Origin: Desulfohalobiaceae bacterium S24 | Lineage (GTDB): Bacteria > Desulfobacterota > Desulfovibrionia > Desulfovibrionales > Desulfothermaceae | Reading direction: 5' to 3' | NCBI GenBank assembly: GCA_011389765.1 | Contig: JAABTT010000030.1 | Coordinates: 1-37,499 of the forward strand | Length of the DNA stretch: 37,499 nt | Part shown: positions 1 through 6,543 of the stretch, in pieces | How positions within the stretch are numbered: the first letter of the stretch is position 1 | How the letters are laid out: every line of letters begins with the position of its first letter | Notes under the pieces: model-generated | What the model saw: only the letters and a program-made list of their open reading frames with translations | Databases searched by the model: none | Told to the model about the DNA's origin: nothing | Position numbers and translations under genes: made by a program

Positions 1-224
1 GCTAGTGGGCCTGTTGTCGCGCCAGCGGCATAGCAGGGTAGCTATGATCGGAAGGGATAACCGCTGAAGGCATCTAAGCGGGAAGCCCGCCTCAAGATAA
101 GGTCTCCCTGACTGCTTCGGCAGTCCTGAAGGCCCCTGGAAGACAACCAGGTCGATAGGCCGGACGTGTAAGCGCAGCAATGTGTTGAGCGAACCGGTAC
201 TAATAGGCCGTGCGTCTTAACTCT
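1..224 (+). rRNA. rrl: 23S ribosomal RNA, 3' end (partial)
   Basis: This is the last part of domain VI of the large-subunit rRNA; the 5' portion lies before the window. The stretch reading GAAGGGATAACCGCTGAAGG at about 51-70 and the closing segment GGTACTAATAGGCCGTGCG at about 197-215 are standard bacterial 23S 3'-terminal sequences. The end is placed near 224 by the usual terminal helix; the exact processing site is not visible. It is followed by a spacer of about 90 bases without a tRNA and then the 5S gene, so this is the end of an rrn operon. Confidence 0.95.
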
Positions 225-313
225 TTTCTCCACCTGTGTCTGTACTATACATCGGTGGATTGGCGGCAGGTATCAGAAGTGATCACTGGCGCCGGTCCAC
301 CGACCAGGACTTT

Positions 314-431
314 GTCCCGGCGGCCATAGTTGAGGGGCCACACCCGACCCCATTCCGAACTCGGAAGTTAAGCCCTCTAACGCCGATGATACTGCGGTTC
401 AAACCGTGGGAAAGTAGGTAGCTGCCGGGAC
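314..431 (+). rRNA. rrf: 5S ribosomal RNA
   Basis: The gene is 118 bases long. Its ends pair (GTCCCGG at 314-320 with CCGGGAC at 425-431, helix I). The internal stretch CGACCCCATTCCGAACTCGG at about 346-363 is the canonical 5S loop B/C region, and GGGAAAGTAGGT near 408-419 is the usual loop E region. It follows the 23S gene by about 90 bases and is directly followed by an intrinsic terminator. Confidence 0.96.
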
Positions 432-437
432 ATTTTT

Positions 438-474
438 AAAAAAAGGAGACGCCGAGAGGCGTCTCCTTTTTTTA
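438..474. terminator. rrn operon terminator, probably bidirectional
   Basis: A perfect 13-bp stem (441-453 with 458-470) has a GAGA loop, an A tract on its left and a T tract on its right. It terminates the rRNA operon on the plus strand. The minus-strand gene whose stop codon is at 472-474 ends in the same structure, so it very likely serves both. Confidence 0.92.
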
Positions 475-957
475 TTGGGTGGTCTCAGTTGTGTTGCTGC
501 TGGGCGTTTGCAGGCTCTGCAGGAGATTTTGTCCCTTTTCGGTCCGTTTCCAGGCTTCAAAGAGCTGCATCCATTCTTGAAAGTCTTTGACCTCATGTTC
601 CAGTTGATCCGCATGGACATCCGACCAGATATGAAAGGCCGTGATTTCCGCTTCAAAGGTCTTGCTGTTCAATATGCTGTTGACCAGGTCATGATCATAG
701 ACAGGACCGTCAAGGGTTTTCCCTATGTATTCGATCATCATTTTTTGGGAAATTTCAGGAGTTAAAAAATGCTGATTCATTTCCCGGGCCAGTCCGGATA
801 AGCGTTCATAATTCTGATTGATATGCTCCAGGGCTTTTTCAGGTATTACGAGTTGAAGCTGCTGATCTGTTTCCTGCAGAAAATAAAAACGAAGCCAATG
901 TTCGAATTTGCATATATCAGTAATGTCTTTCAGGGCTTGCTTGAATTTTTTTTGCAT
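472..957 (-). CDS. Conserved-looking hypothetical protein, 161 aa
   Basis: I do not recognise the family. The protein is soluble, predicted mostly helical and acidic, with no signal peptide and no membrane segment. It has several Trp and His residues in the middle (around FHIWSDVHADQLEHE, residues 108-122) and ends in a polar Ser/Thr-rich tail. The start ATG at 957 follows AAAAGGCGGAACAAT on the minus strand, a usable ribosome binding site. The coding frame reads cleanly with good codon use, and its stop falls at the shared rrn terminator. No function is proposed. Confidence 0.75.
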   Translation of the reverse strand: MQKKFKQALKDITDICKFEHWLRFYFLQETDQQLQLVIPEKALEHINQNYERLSGLAREMNQHFLTPEISQKMMIEYIGKTLDGPVYDHDLVNSILNSKTFEAEITAFHIWSDVHADQLEHEVKDFQEWMQLFEAWKRTEKGQNLLQSLQTPSSNTTETTQ

Positions 958-983
958 ATTGTTCCGCCTTTTGTGTTTGGAAT

Positions 984-1038
984 GAGTGCTTGGACGAAAA
1001 CTCGCCCATTTCCTTAGTCATGGCAAAATTTTGAAATC
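984..1038 (+). repeat. Dispersed 55-bp repeat, copy 1
   Basis: This segment aligns without gaps to 12504-12558 with 44 of 55 identical positions counted by eye. The best-conserved parts are GAGTGCTTGGA at the left and GGCAAAATTT..GAAATC at the right. It lies in the gap between the start of the 161-aa gene (957) and the stop of the repressor gene (1040). No protein or RNA function is evident. Confidence 0.6.
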
Positions 1039-1039
1039 C

Positions 1040-1696
1040 TCAGTGTTCCCTGCCTGTCCAGAATATCTGACCCAGGCAAATAGCCTGTTCCATTTCCTCC
1101 TTGCTGAGTGAAATATCAGGGTAGCTCGGGTTATCACAGATCATGAGCAGTTTCTGGGGTGATTTCTCAATCCTGCGAACCACGATGATACCTTCAAGGG
1201 CAAAAGCAAAAATCCCGCCGGAAAACAGCCTGGTGGCGCTTCTATTGATAAGCAGCAGGTCCCGTTCCTTGATTTCAGGCTGCATGCACGGCCCGGTCAT
1301 GGTCAGACTGATCATTTCATTGGGATTGCCATGGCGACTGAGCCAATCATGATGAAAGTGAACAGTATGCCGAAAATACTCGTCAAACTCCAATGTATTG
1401 TCTTCGGACAGTTGCGGCAGGATGTGGGGCACAAAGACACAATCCTGATTGTATTCTTCTGTTTGTGCATATGGAGATCCCTTTCCTGTTGCCAGCCAGT
1501 CCGAATTCAAAGCATAGGCCTCGGCCAGAGCAAAGATCCATTTACCGGGAATGGAATCTTTTTGCTTGGCTAAAGAAATGGCTGCACGGCCTACCTGAAG
1601 TTTTTCAGCGAGTTGGGACTGGTTTTCCAGCGGAGTCACGGAGATCAAGCGTTCAAAAAAGGCCGTAAAGGATGAGCCATTTTGGTTATCGTTCAT
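1040..1696 (-). CDS. CI-like transcriptional repressor with an S24/LexA-like C-terminal domain and altered catalytic dyad
   Basis: The 218-aa protein has an N-terminal phage CI-type helix-turn-helix region (about residues 8-75; QSQLAEKLQVGRAAIS is the recognition part) and a C-terminal beta-rich S24/LexA-like domain (about 125-215). In LexA and CI the C-terminal domain carries a Ser-Lys dyad for self-cleavage. Here the GxSM position reads GPCM, so Cys137 replaces Ser. The region aligning with VKR of LexA reads VRR, so Arg174 replaces Lys. The protein may therefore bind DNA without RecA-triggered cleavage; that part is inference. The start at 1696 has only a weak ribosome binding site. No phage genes surround it. 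Confidence 0.85.
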   Translation of the reverse strand: MNDNQNGSSFTAFFERLISVTPLENQSQLAEKLQVGRAAISLAKQKDSIPGKWIFALAEAYALNSDWLATGKGSPYAQTEEYNQDCVFVPHILPQLSEDNTLEFDEYFRHTVHFHHDWLSRHGNPNEMISLTMTGPCMQPEIKERDLLLINRSATRLFSGGIFAFALEGIIVVRRIEKSPQKLLMICDNPSYPDISLSKEEMEQAICLGQIFWTGREH

Positions 1697-1809
1697 CCAT
1701 CAGCACTAAGATAAAGAAAGCCTGTCGTCAAGGGACTCAGGATGCATAGCATGACTTGCCATCACGATGGGCCGCTGAAAAATTTAATCAGGATTCTAGC
1801 CAAGGCCTA

Positions 1810-2682
1810 TTAGGACCGATTTCTGGTCAAGCCGATATAAATACCGCAAAAGGCGCATCCAGCGCCGAGGATATCCAAGGGGCCGGTGGGTCGATTGAAA
1901 AAAAGGATATCCCAGAGAAAAGAAAGCGCAGGTTGGAGGAGGATCAGCAGGCCGGCAATGGAGACATTGATTCGGGGCAGAGAGTGTGAAATGAGAATCC
2001 AGCCGACCATCTGCGAGAAAAAACCATATCCGGCCAAAGCGAATAGACTTTTTGTGTTCGGGATGACAAAACTTTCCCCGGCAAGAAGGGTCTCACCGGC
2101 CATGAGCACGGCCGTTAAAAAGGAGAGGAGGGTTATGTTGACGGTCACAGCAGCAAAAGATTGTCCGGTCTGGAGGTTTCTGACCGAGAGGATATAGGCT
2201 GCGTAAAAAAGTGCGGTCAGAAGACCGAAGAGCACCCCCATCTTCCATTCCCGGCCAACAGAATTCCAGCCGGGCCCGACCAGCAGCAAGAGCCCGATCA
2301 AGGCCAGACAAATGGCCAGGTTCAGTTTCCAGCCCGATTTTTCCTTGAAAAAAAGTACGCCGATTCCGGCCAGGAAGAGGACCTGAAAATTGGAGAGGAC
2401 GGTGGCCAAACCGGGGCCGACTCCATGGATGCTGATGTGCCAGGTAGACAGGTCAAGGGCAAAGAATACTGCGCACAGGATTGAGAGCCGAAGACTTCTC
2501 CAGCTTATGGATGTATAGTATCCTTTGACAAGGACCATGATCAAGAGCAATATCCCTCCAAAAAAAACCCGGTAGAATCCGGACGCAATGGGCCCGACAT
2601 CGGCGATCTTGACAAAAACAGACGAGAAACTGATCAAGAAAGCCCCGAGGCCAAGCTGGAAATAGGGGAGGGAACTCTTCAT
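1810..2682 (-). CDS. EamA-family (DMT superfamily) transporter
   Basis: This is a 290-aa integral membrane protein with two EamA repeats and about ten hydrophobic helices. The first repeat begins at GAFLISFSSVFVKIA and the second around GVLFGLLTALFYAAYILS. Such proteins export or import small metabolites; the substrate cannot be told from sequence. An open frame extends upstream to 2799 but overlaps the small membrane gene. The ATG at 2682 is preferred because it lies 7 bases after that gene's stop and is preceded by AGG at a sensible distance. It is last in a minus-strand run after the small membrane protein and YigZ. Confidence 0.88.
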   Translation of the reverse strand: MKSSLPYFQLGLGAFLISFSSVFVKIADVGPIASGFYRVFFGGILLLIMVLVKGYYTSISWRSLRLSILCAVFFALDLSTWHISIHGVGPGLATVLSNFQVLFLAGIGVLFFKEKSGWKLNLAICLALIGLLLLVGPGWNSVGREWKMGVLFGLLTALFYAAYILSVRNLQTGQSFAAVTVNITLLSFLTAVLMAGETLLAGESFVIPNTKSLFALAGYGFFSQMVGWILISHSLPRINVSIAGLLILLQPALSFLWDILFFNRPTGPLDILGAGCAFCGIYIGLTRNRS

Positions 2683-2689
2683 GGAGCGC

Positions 2690-2926
2690 CTATTCATGGT
2701 CCTTCTGCTTTGCCTCAAGGCTGTGGGGCTGGGGGTCTTCCTGGTCCTGGAGCTCGGTTTCCGGGCGCTCTCGCCTGGCCGTTCCGAAAATATAGACAAT
2801 GACCAAAACAGGCGCCATGATCATCGCTTCTTGAAATTTTCCCTGCATCAGGCACAACAGGCTGTGTCCCAGGACGAGCACAACCCCCGCAAGCAGCACT
2901 GCAGCAAGCTTCTTGTTTTTCAACAT
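2690..2926 (-). CDS. Small membrane protein, 78 aa
   Basis: The protein has two hydrophobic segments, about residues 7-27 (LAAVLLAGVVLVLGHSLLCL) and 33-50, followed by a charged tail rich in Glu, Asp, Gln and Lys. The family is not recognised. Its ATG at 2926 comes one base after the yigZ stop codon (TAA-T-ATG), which suggests translational coupling, and its stop is 7 bases before the EamA start. That tight packing is the main evidence that it is real. Confidence 0.7.
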   Translation of the reverse strand: MLKNKKLAAVLLAGVVLVLGHSLLCLMQGKFQEAMIMAPVLVIVYIFGTARRERPETELQDQEDPQPHSLEAKQKDHE

Positions 2927-2927
2927 A

Positions 2928-3590
2928 TTAATTTTCCGCTTGTGGGCCTTCTCTCTGATCAGGGAGTGATGAAGGCTCCGGTTCCAACAGCAGGGCGCCT
3001 TGTGTGATATCCTGCAAGGCGGAAATCATGCCTTGCTTTTGTTCTGCCGGCAGTTCGAGAACAAAGGCGGCGTCAGCTGCATACGTCTCCGCAACGATGA
3101 CGGCTTCATGTTCGGGAAGCAGTTGTTTGAAGGGGTCGATACAGGCATATTCTATAATGATTTTGAATCGTGTTTTTTCAATTCTCTCAGCCAAAGGCAA
3201 AGATTTTAGAGAGTGTTTGACCATATGGGCATAGGCCCGGACCAGGCCGCCGGTGCCGAGTTTGACGCCGCCAAAATACCGGGTGACAACAGCGACAATT
3301 TCTCCGACATGGCTGTGCAAAAGGGTTTGGAGCATGGGTCTGCCGGCGGTATTGTGCGGCTCGCCATCGTCACTGCAGCCGATTTTTGCAGTATCCCCAG
3401 GGGGGCCTGCTGCAAAAGCCCAGCAATTATGGGTTGCATCAGGGAACTCCGATCTGAGGTCCTCAATGAATACTTTGGCCTTTCCCTGGGAAGGCGCATG
3501 GCCCACAGTTGTTATGAAGCGGCTTTTGGTGATGGTTTCTGTAATCCGATGTTTCTGTATCCCGGGGATCGGGTATCGAGTCTGGGACAT
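2928..3590 (-). CDS. yigZ: YigZ/IMPACT-family protein (UPF0029)
   Basis: The 220-aa protein matches the length and signatures of the YigZ/IMPACT family: SDDGEPHNTAGRPML at about residues 73-87 and VTRYFGGVKLGTGGLVRAY at about 102-120, followed by a ferredoxin-fold C-terminal domain. The family is linked to translation-related processes, but its biochemical role in bacteria is not settled. The extra C-terminal tail (SSLPDQREGPQAEN) is low complexity. It lies 93 bases downstream of yjbQ and is coupled to the following small membrane gene. Confidence 0.93.
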   Translation of the reverse strand: MSQTRYPIPGIQKHRITETITKSRFITTVGHAPSQGKAKVFIEDLRSEFPDATHNCWAFAAGPPGDTAKIGCSDDGEPHNTAGRPMLQTLLHSHVGEIVAVVTRYFGGVKLGTGGLVRAYAHMVKHSLKSLPLAERIEKTRFKIIIEYACIDPFKQLLPEHEAVIVAETYAADAAFVLELPAEQKQGMISALQDITQGALLLEPEPSSLPDQREGPQAEN

Positions 3591-3683
3591 TTTTCAGCAC
3601 GTTCTCCATGAAGGGCCTTGTGCTTCGCAGAGGTTTAAAAGTGAAGCTGCTGTCAAGCAGCATACCAGCTTGTACTTCGCTTC

Positions 3684-4079
3684 TCAAGCCTGTATCCACT
3701 GCCCCAGGACTTTTCTCTGCCGCGGTCCGTCAAATTCGGTGAAGAAGACGCCCTGCCAGGTCCCAAGGGCGGGACACCCTGAATGGATGATCAGCTGGAG
3801 GCTGCAGCCTAGCAGTGAGGATTTGATGTGGGCATCGCTGTTGCCTTCGAGATGACGGTAGTCGCCGTGTTCTGGAATCAGGCGGTTGAGACCGGCCTGA
3901 ATATCCCGGACAACTGAAGGGTCGGCCGCCTCGTTTATGGTCAGTCCGGCAGTGGTGTGCGTACAGAAAAGAAGAAGCAGGCCTTCCTTCCAGTTATTTT
4001 CCCTGACAGCATTGCTGATGTGTTCCGTGATGTTGATCATTTCTAATCTTTTCCGGCTGTTGATTCCAATTTCCAGCAT
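3684..4079 (-). CDS. yjbQ: YjbQ-family protein (UPF0047, secondary thiamine-phosphate synthase fold)
   Basis: At 131 aa this is the usual family length. The signatures are FCTHTTAGLTINEAADP (about residues 43-59), HLEGNSDAHIKSSLLG (about 76-91) and the C-terminal GTWQGVFFTEFDGPRQRKV. Members of this family show weak thiamine-phosphate synthase activity in some bacteria, but the physiological role is unclear. The start at 4079 follows a strong Shine-Dalgarno, AAGGAGGACCCC. It is the first gene of a minus-strand run and is divergent from the phosphofructokinase gene. Confidence 0.93.
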   Translation of the reverse strand: MLEIGINSRKRLEMINITEHISNAVRENNWKEGLLLLFCTHTTAGLTINEAADPSVVRDIQAGLNRLIPEHGDYRHLEGNSDAHIKSSLLGCSLQLIIHSGCPALGTWQGVFFTEFDGPRQRKVLGQWIQA

Positions 4080-4099
4080 GGGGTCCTCCTTCTTTGCGG

Positions 4100-4128
4100 T
4101 TGACGTTTTACCTCAAGCTCTTTACTAT
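4100..4128 (+). promoter_or_regulatory. Probable sigma-70 promoter for the phosphofructokinase gene
   Basis: TTGACG (4100-4105) and TACTAT (4123-4128) are separated by 17 bases on the plus strand. This predicts a start near 4135 and a 5' leader of about 100 bases. The assignment rests only on sequence match. Confidence 0.55.
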
Positions 4129-4187
4129 AATCATAAGACTGAAAGCAAGCCTAAGAACACCTAATACCATCCCAGTGAGGCCGCGAC

Positions 4188-4210
4188 AGAGAACCCTGTG
4201 ACGGTTCTCT
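4188..4210 (+). other. Hairpin in the leader of the phosphofructokinase mRNA
   Basis: AGAGAACC (4188-4195) pairs perfectly with GGTTCTCT (4203-4210) around a 7-base loop. It sits about 15 bases before the ribosome binding site AAGGAG at 4223-4228. It has no T tract, so it is not a terminator; a role in mRNA stability or translation is possible. Confidence 0.5.
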
Positions 4211-4237
4211 ATCCTGTGACCTAAGGAGAACAGCACA

Positions 4238-5575
4238 ATGAACGACAAGCAAACCATCGACACCGATATCGACGTTCTCGGCCCAGCCAGGATTCAATCG
4301 CCGCTGTCCCTGCAAAAGTTTATCCTGAATGACAAGAAATTGACTATGCATGTCTCTTCGGAGACTGCCGGCGATTTTTTGGGCGAAACACGGATTTATG
4401 ACTTTGAAGAGGCAGGACCCAGGAAGAAAATATATTTCGACCCCAGGAAAACGAAATGCGCGATTGTAACCTGCGGGGGATTGTGTCCGGGAACCAATGA
4501 CGTTATCCGGGCTATTGTCATGGAGGCCCATTTTCAGTATTGGGTATCATCAACCCTGGGCATCAGGTTTGGTCTGCAAGGCTTTATTCCGGAATACGGT
4601 CATGACATCATGGAATTGACCCCGGATGTTGTCTCCCGGGCCCATGAATTCGGCGGGACAATCCTCGGCTCTTCCCGGGGACATCAAGCGGTTGACGAGA
4701 TCGTGGAGGCCCTGGAAAGAATGAACATCAGCATTCTGTTCTTGATTGGCGGCGACGGAACAATGAAGGCCGCTTCAGCCATTTATAAACAGATTCAGGA
4801 ACAGAAATTGAAAATTTCCATCGTGTCCATCCCGAAAACCATTGACAATGATATTTATTTTATCTCTGAATCCTTTGGCTTTGATACGGCCGTATCCAAA
4901 GCCACAGAGGCTATCCGCTGCGCCCATACCGAAGCCATGGGCGCGCCGAACGGCATCGGCCTGGTCAAGCTCATGGGACGTGAAGCCGGATTCATTGCTG
5001 CAGAGGCCACTTTAGCCAGGCGGGACGTCAATTTTGTTCTGGTTCCCGAAGCCCCGTTCAACCTGGAAGGCCCCAATGGTTTTCTGGCCGCTTTGCAAGA
5101 GAGGATCAAGAGCAGAGGCCATGCCGTGGTGGTGGTTGCAGAAGGGGCGGGACAGGAAATTTGCCGGTCCTATCTAAAAGAAGAAGGCGAATGCCGGCTT
5201 GATGTCTCCGGGAACCCGGTTCTGGAGGATTTTTGCGGTTTGCTGCAGCGAAGGATAAAAGACTATTTTCAGACTGAAGGCATGGAAATCACCTTGAAAT
5301 TCATTGATCCAAGTTACATTATTCGTTCGGTCCCGGCGAACTCCAGGGATTGCGTCTACTGCGGCTTCTTGGGCCAACACGCGGTGCATGCCGCCATGGC
5401 CGGTAAAACAAATCTTGTGGTCAGCAAGCTCAATGACCGCTATGTGTACCTGCCTCTGGATCTGGTCACCCATAAGCGGCGAACCATGAATATTAATTCG
5501 AATTATTGGAGGGCGGTTCTGGCCTCCACCGGACAGCCGGTGGATTTGTGCGGCAGAGGGCAAACAGAGGACTGA
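4238..5575 (+). CDS. ATP-dependent 6-phosphofructokinase, trypanosomal/plant-like clade
   Basis: The 445-aa protein catalyses phosphorylation of fructose 6-phosphate in glycolysis. Visible family motifs are CGGLCPGTNDVIR (residues 79-91), GGDGT (171-175), PKTIDND (199-205) and LMGREAGFIA. GGDGT with Gly at the fourth position points to ATP; pyrophosphate enzymes have GGDD there. The Lys in PKTIDND (Lys200) is found in pyrophosphate enzymes but also in the ATP-using trypanosomal type. The about 70-residue N-terminal extension also fits that long-chain clade. The start at 4238 follows AAGGAG with 9-base spacing. The gene stands alone between a likely promoter and a terminator. Confidence 0.92.
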   Translation: MNDKQTIDTDIDVLGPARIQSPLSLQKFILNDKKLTMHVSSETAGDFLGETRIYDFEEAGPRKKIYFDPRKTKCAIVTCGGLCPGTNDVIRAIVMEAHFQYWVSSTLGIRFGLQGFIPEYGHDIMELTPDVVSRAHEFGGTILGSSRGHQAVDEIVEALERMNISILFLIGGDGTMKAASAIYKQIQEQKLKISIVSIPKTIDNDIYFISESFGFDTAVSKATEAIRCAHTEAMGAPNGIGLVKLMGREAGFIAAEATLARRDVNFVLVPEAPFNLEGPNGFLAALQERIKSRGHAVVVVAEGAGQEICRSYLKEEGECRLDVSGNPVLEDFCGLLQRRIKDYFQTEGMEITLKFIDPSYIIRSVPANSRDCVYCGFLGQHAVHAAMAGKTNLVVSKLNDRYVYLPLDLVTHKRRTMNINSNYWRAVLASTGQPVDLCGRGQTED

Positions 5576-5601
5576 CTGTTGGGGCCGGAAAAAAAATTTT
5601 G

Positions 5602-5636
5602 CAAGAAGCCCTGCAGCCAGGCAGCAGGGCTTCTTG
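5602..5636. terminator. Terminator between convergent phosphofructokinase and corrinoid genes
   Basis: A perfect 13-bp stem (5602-5614 with 5624-5636) closes a 9-base loop. For the minus strand the stem is followed by a long U tract (the plus strand has AAAAAAAATTTT at 5590-5600), which is a good terminator for the corrinoid gene. On the plus strand only TATT follows, so termination there may be weaker. Confidence 0.75.
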
Positions 5637-5740
5637 TATTCCTGTAAGGGACAAGTCGGGAAAATCGTTGTTCGTCCCGACTTCATACGGCTGAAAGTCC
5701 GCAGGAGATTGGGCTCAGCGATGTTTGTTTCTACCCGGGC

Positions 5741-6373
5741 TTAGTGCAAGAGCGATCTGGCCAGCTTGTTTGCAGAGCCGGCATCCGGAGCATATCCTTC
5801 CGCGCCGATTTCCTTGGCGAATTTTTCAGTCACCGGAGCCCCGCCCACGATGACTTTGACCTGATCTTTGAGCCCGTTTTCCTTTAAGGCGTCAATGGTT
5901 TTTTGCATCTGGGTCATGGTGGTGGTCAAGAGAGCGGAAAGGGCAACAATCTGAGGGTCATGCTTTTTCACCGCTTCCACGAAGCCTTCCGGAGCGATGT
6001 CCACACCCAGATTGATCACCTCAAACCCGGCGCTTTCCAGCATCATTGAGACCAGATTTTTGCCGATATCATGGAGGTCGCCTTTCACCGTGCCGATGAT
6101 GACCTTTCCTGCGGATTTCGATTCTTCGGCAGACAGCAGGGGTTTGAGTATTTCCAGTGCTCCGCTCATAGCCTTGGCCGACATGAGCACTTCCGGGATA
6201 AACATATCCCCGTTTTCCATCCTTTCTCCAACCACCTCCATCCCGGGCAAGAGGGCGGAGTTCAATATTTGGCTGGCATCAGTCCCCTCATCAATGGCCT
6301 GCTGTACTTGATTTTTCAAATCCGGGCCCTTACCGGCGATCAACGTTTCGCTGAGTTTGTTCAAATCCGTCAT
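5741..6373 (-). CDS. Methyltransferase-type corrinoid (B12-binding) protein
   Basis: This 210-aa protein has the two-part layout of MtbC/MttC/MetH-like corrinoid carriers: a helical cap domain (about residues 1-88) and a Rossmann B12-binding domain (about 90-210). The lower-axial cobalt ligand motif DLHDIG is at 99-104, with His101 as the ligand, followed by the SxL part (ALSALLTTT) and the GG part (VIVGGAPVT). Such proteins carry a methyl group between a substrate methyltransferase and an acceptor. No partner methyltransferase or reductive activator lies in this window, so the substrate is unknown. The start at 6373 is chosen because AAGGAGAG lies just upstream; a longer frame to 6406 lacks this support. 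Confidence 0.93.
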   Translation of the reverse strand: MTDLNKLSETLIAGKGPDLKNQVQQAIDEGTDASQILNSALLPGMEVVGERMENGDMFIPEVLMSAKAMSGALEILKPLLSAEESKSAGKVIIGTVKGDLHDIGKNLVSMMLESAGFEVINLGVDIAPEGFVEAVKKHDPQIVALSALLTTTMTQMQKTIDALKENGLKDQVKVIVGGAPVTEKFAKEIGAEGYAPDAGSANKLARSLLH

Positions 6374-6415
6374 ACACCTCTCTCCTTTCCAGGTTATAGT
6401 GGACAAACAAGAGCA

Positions 6416-6444
6416 GTTATGAGATACCTTTCCCTAAATGTCAA
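6416..6444 (-). promoter_or_regulatory. Probable sigma-70 promoter for the corrinoid protein gene
   Basis: On the minus strand a consensus TTGACA (6444-6439) is followed after 17 bases by CATAAC (6421-6416). This predicts a start about 35 bases before the ATG at 6373, so the gene can be transcribed independently of the upstream molybdopterin enzyme gene. Confidence 0.6.
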
Positions 6445-6507
6445 CTGGAAATTTCGGCCTAAGCAGCTGCGATTTTTACCAATAGATGAAATAAATATTA
6501 TTTTGGT

Positions 6508-6526
6508 TTCAATGCTTGAAACATTG
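6508..6526. promoter_or_regulatory. Overlapping palindromes upstream of the corrinoid gene
   Basis: TTTCAA-TGC-TTGAAA (6508-6522) is a perfect inverted repeat. A second one, CAATG-cttgaaa-CATTG (6510-6526), overlaps it. They lie in the 170-base gap between the molybdopterin enzyme stop and the corrinoid gene promoter, within AT-rich sequence. A repressor or activator site is possible but unproven. Confidence 0.4.
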
Positions 6527-6543
6527 ATAATATACAGTTGTTC

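Noticed and set aside
42..421. Open frames over the 23S/5S region on both strands
   Set aside because: They lie within rRNA genes and the spacer; the RNA identity is clear and the translations show no protein features.
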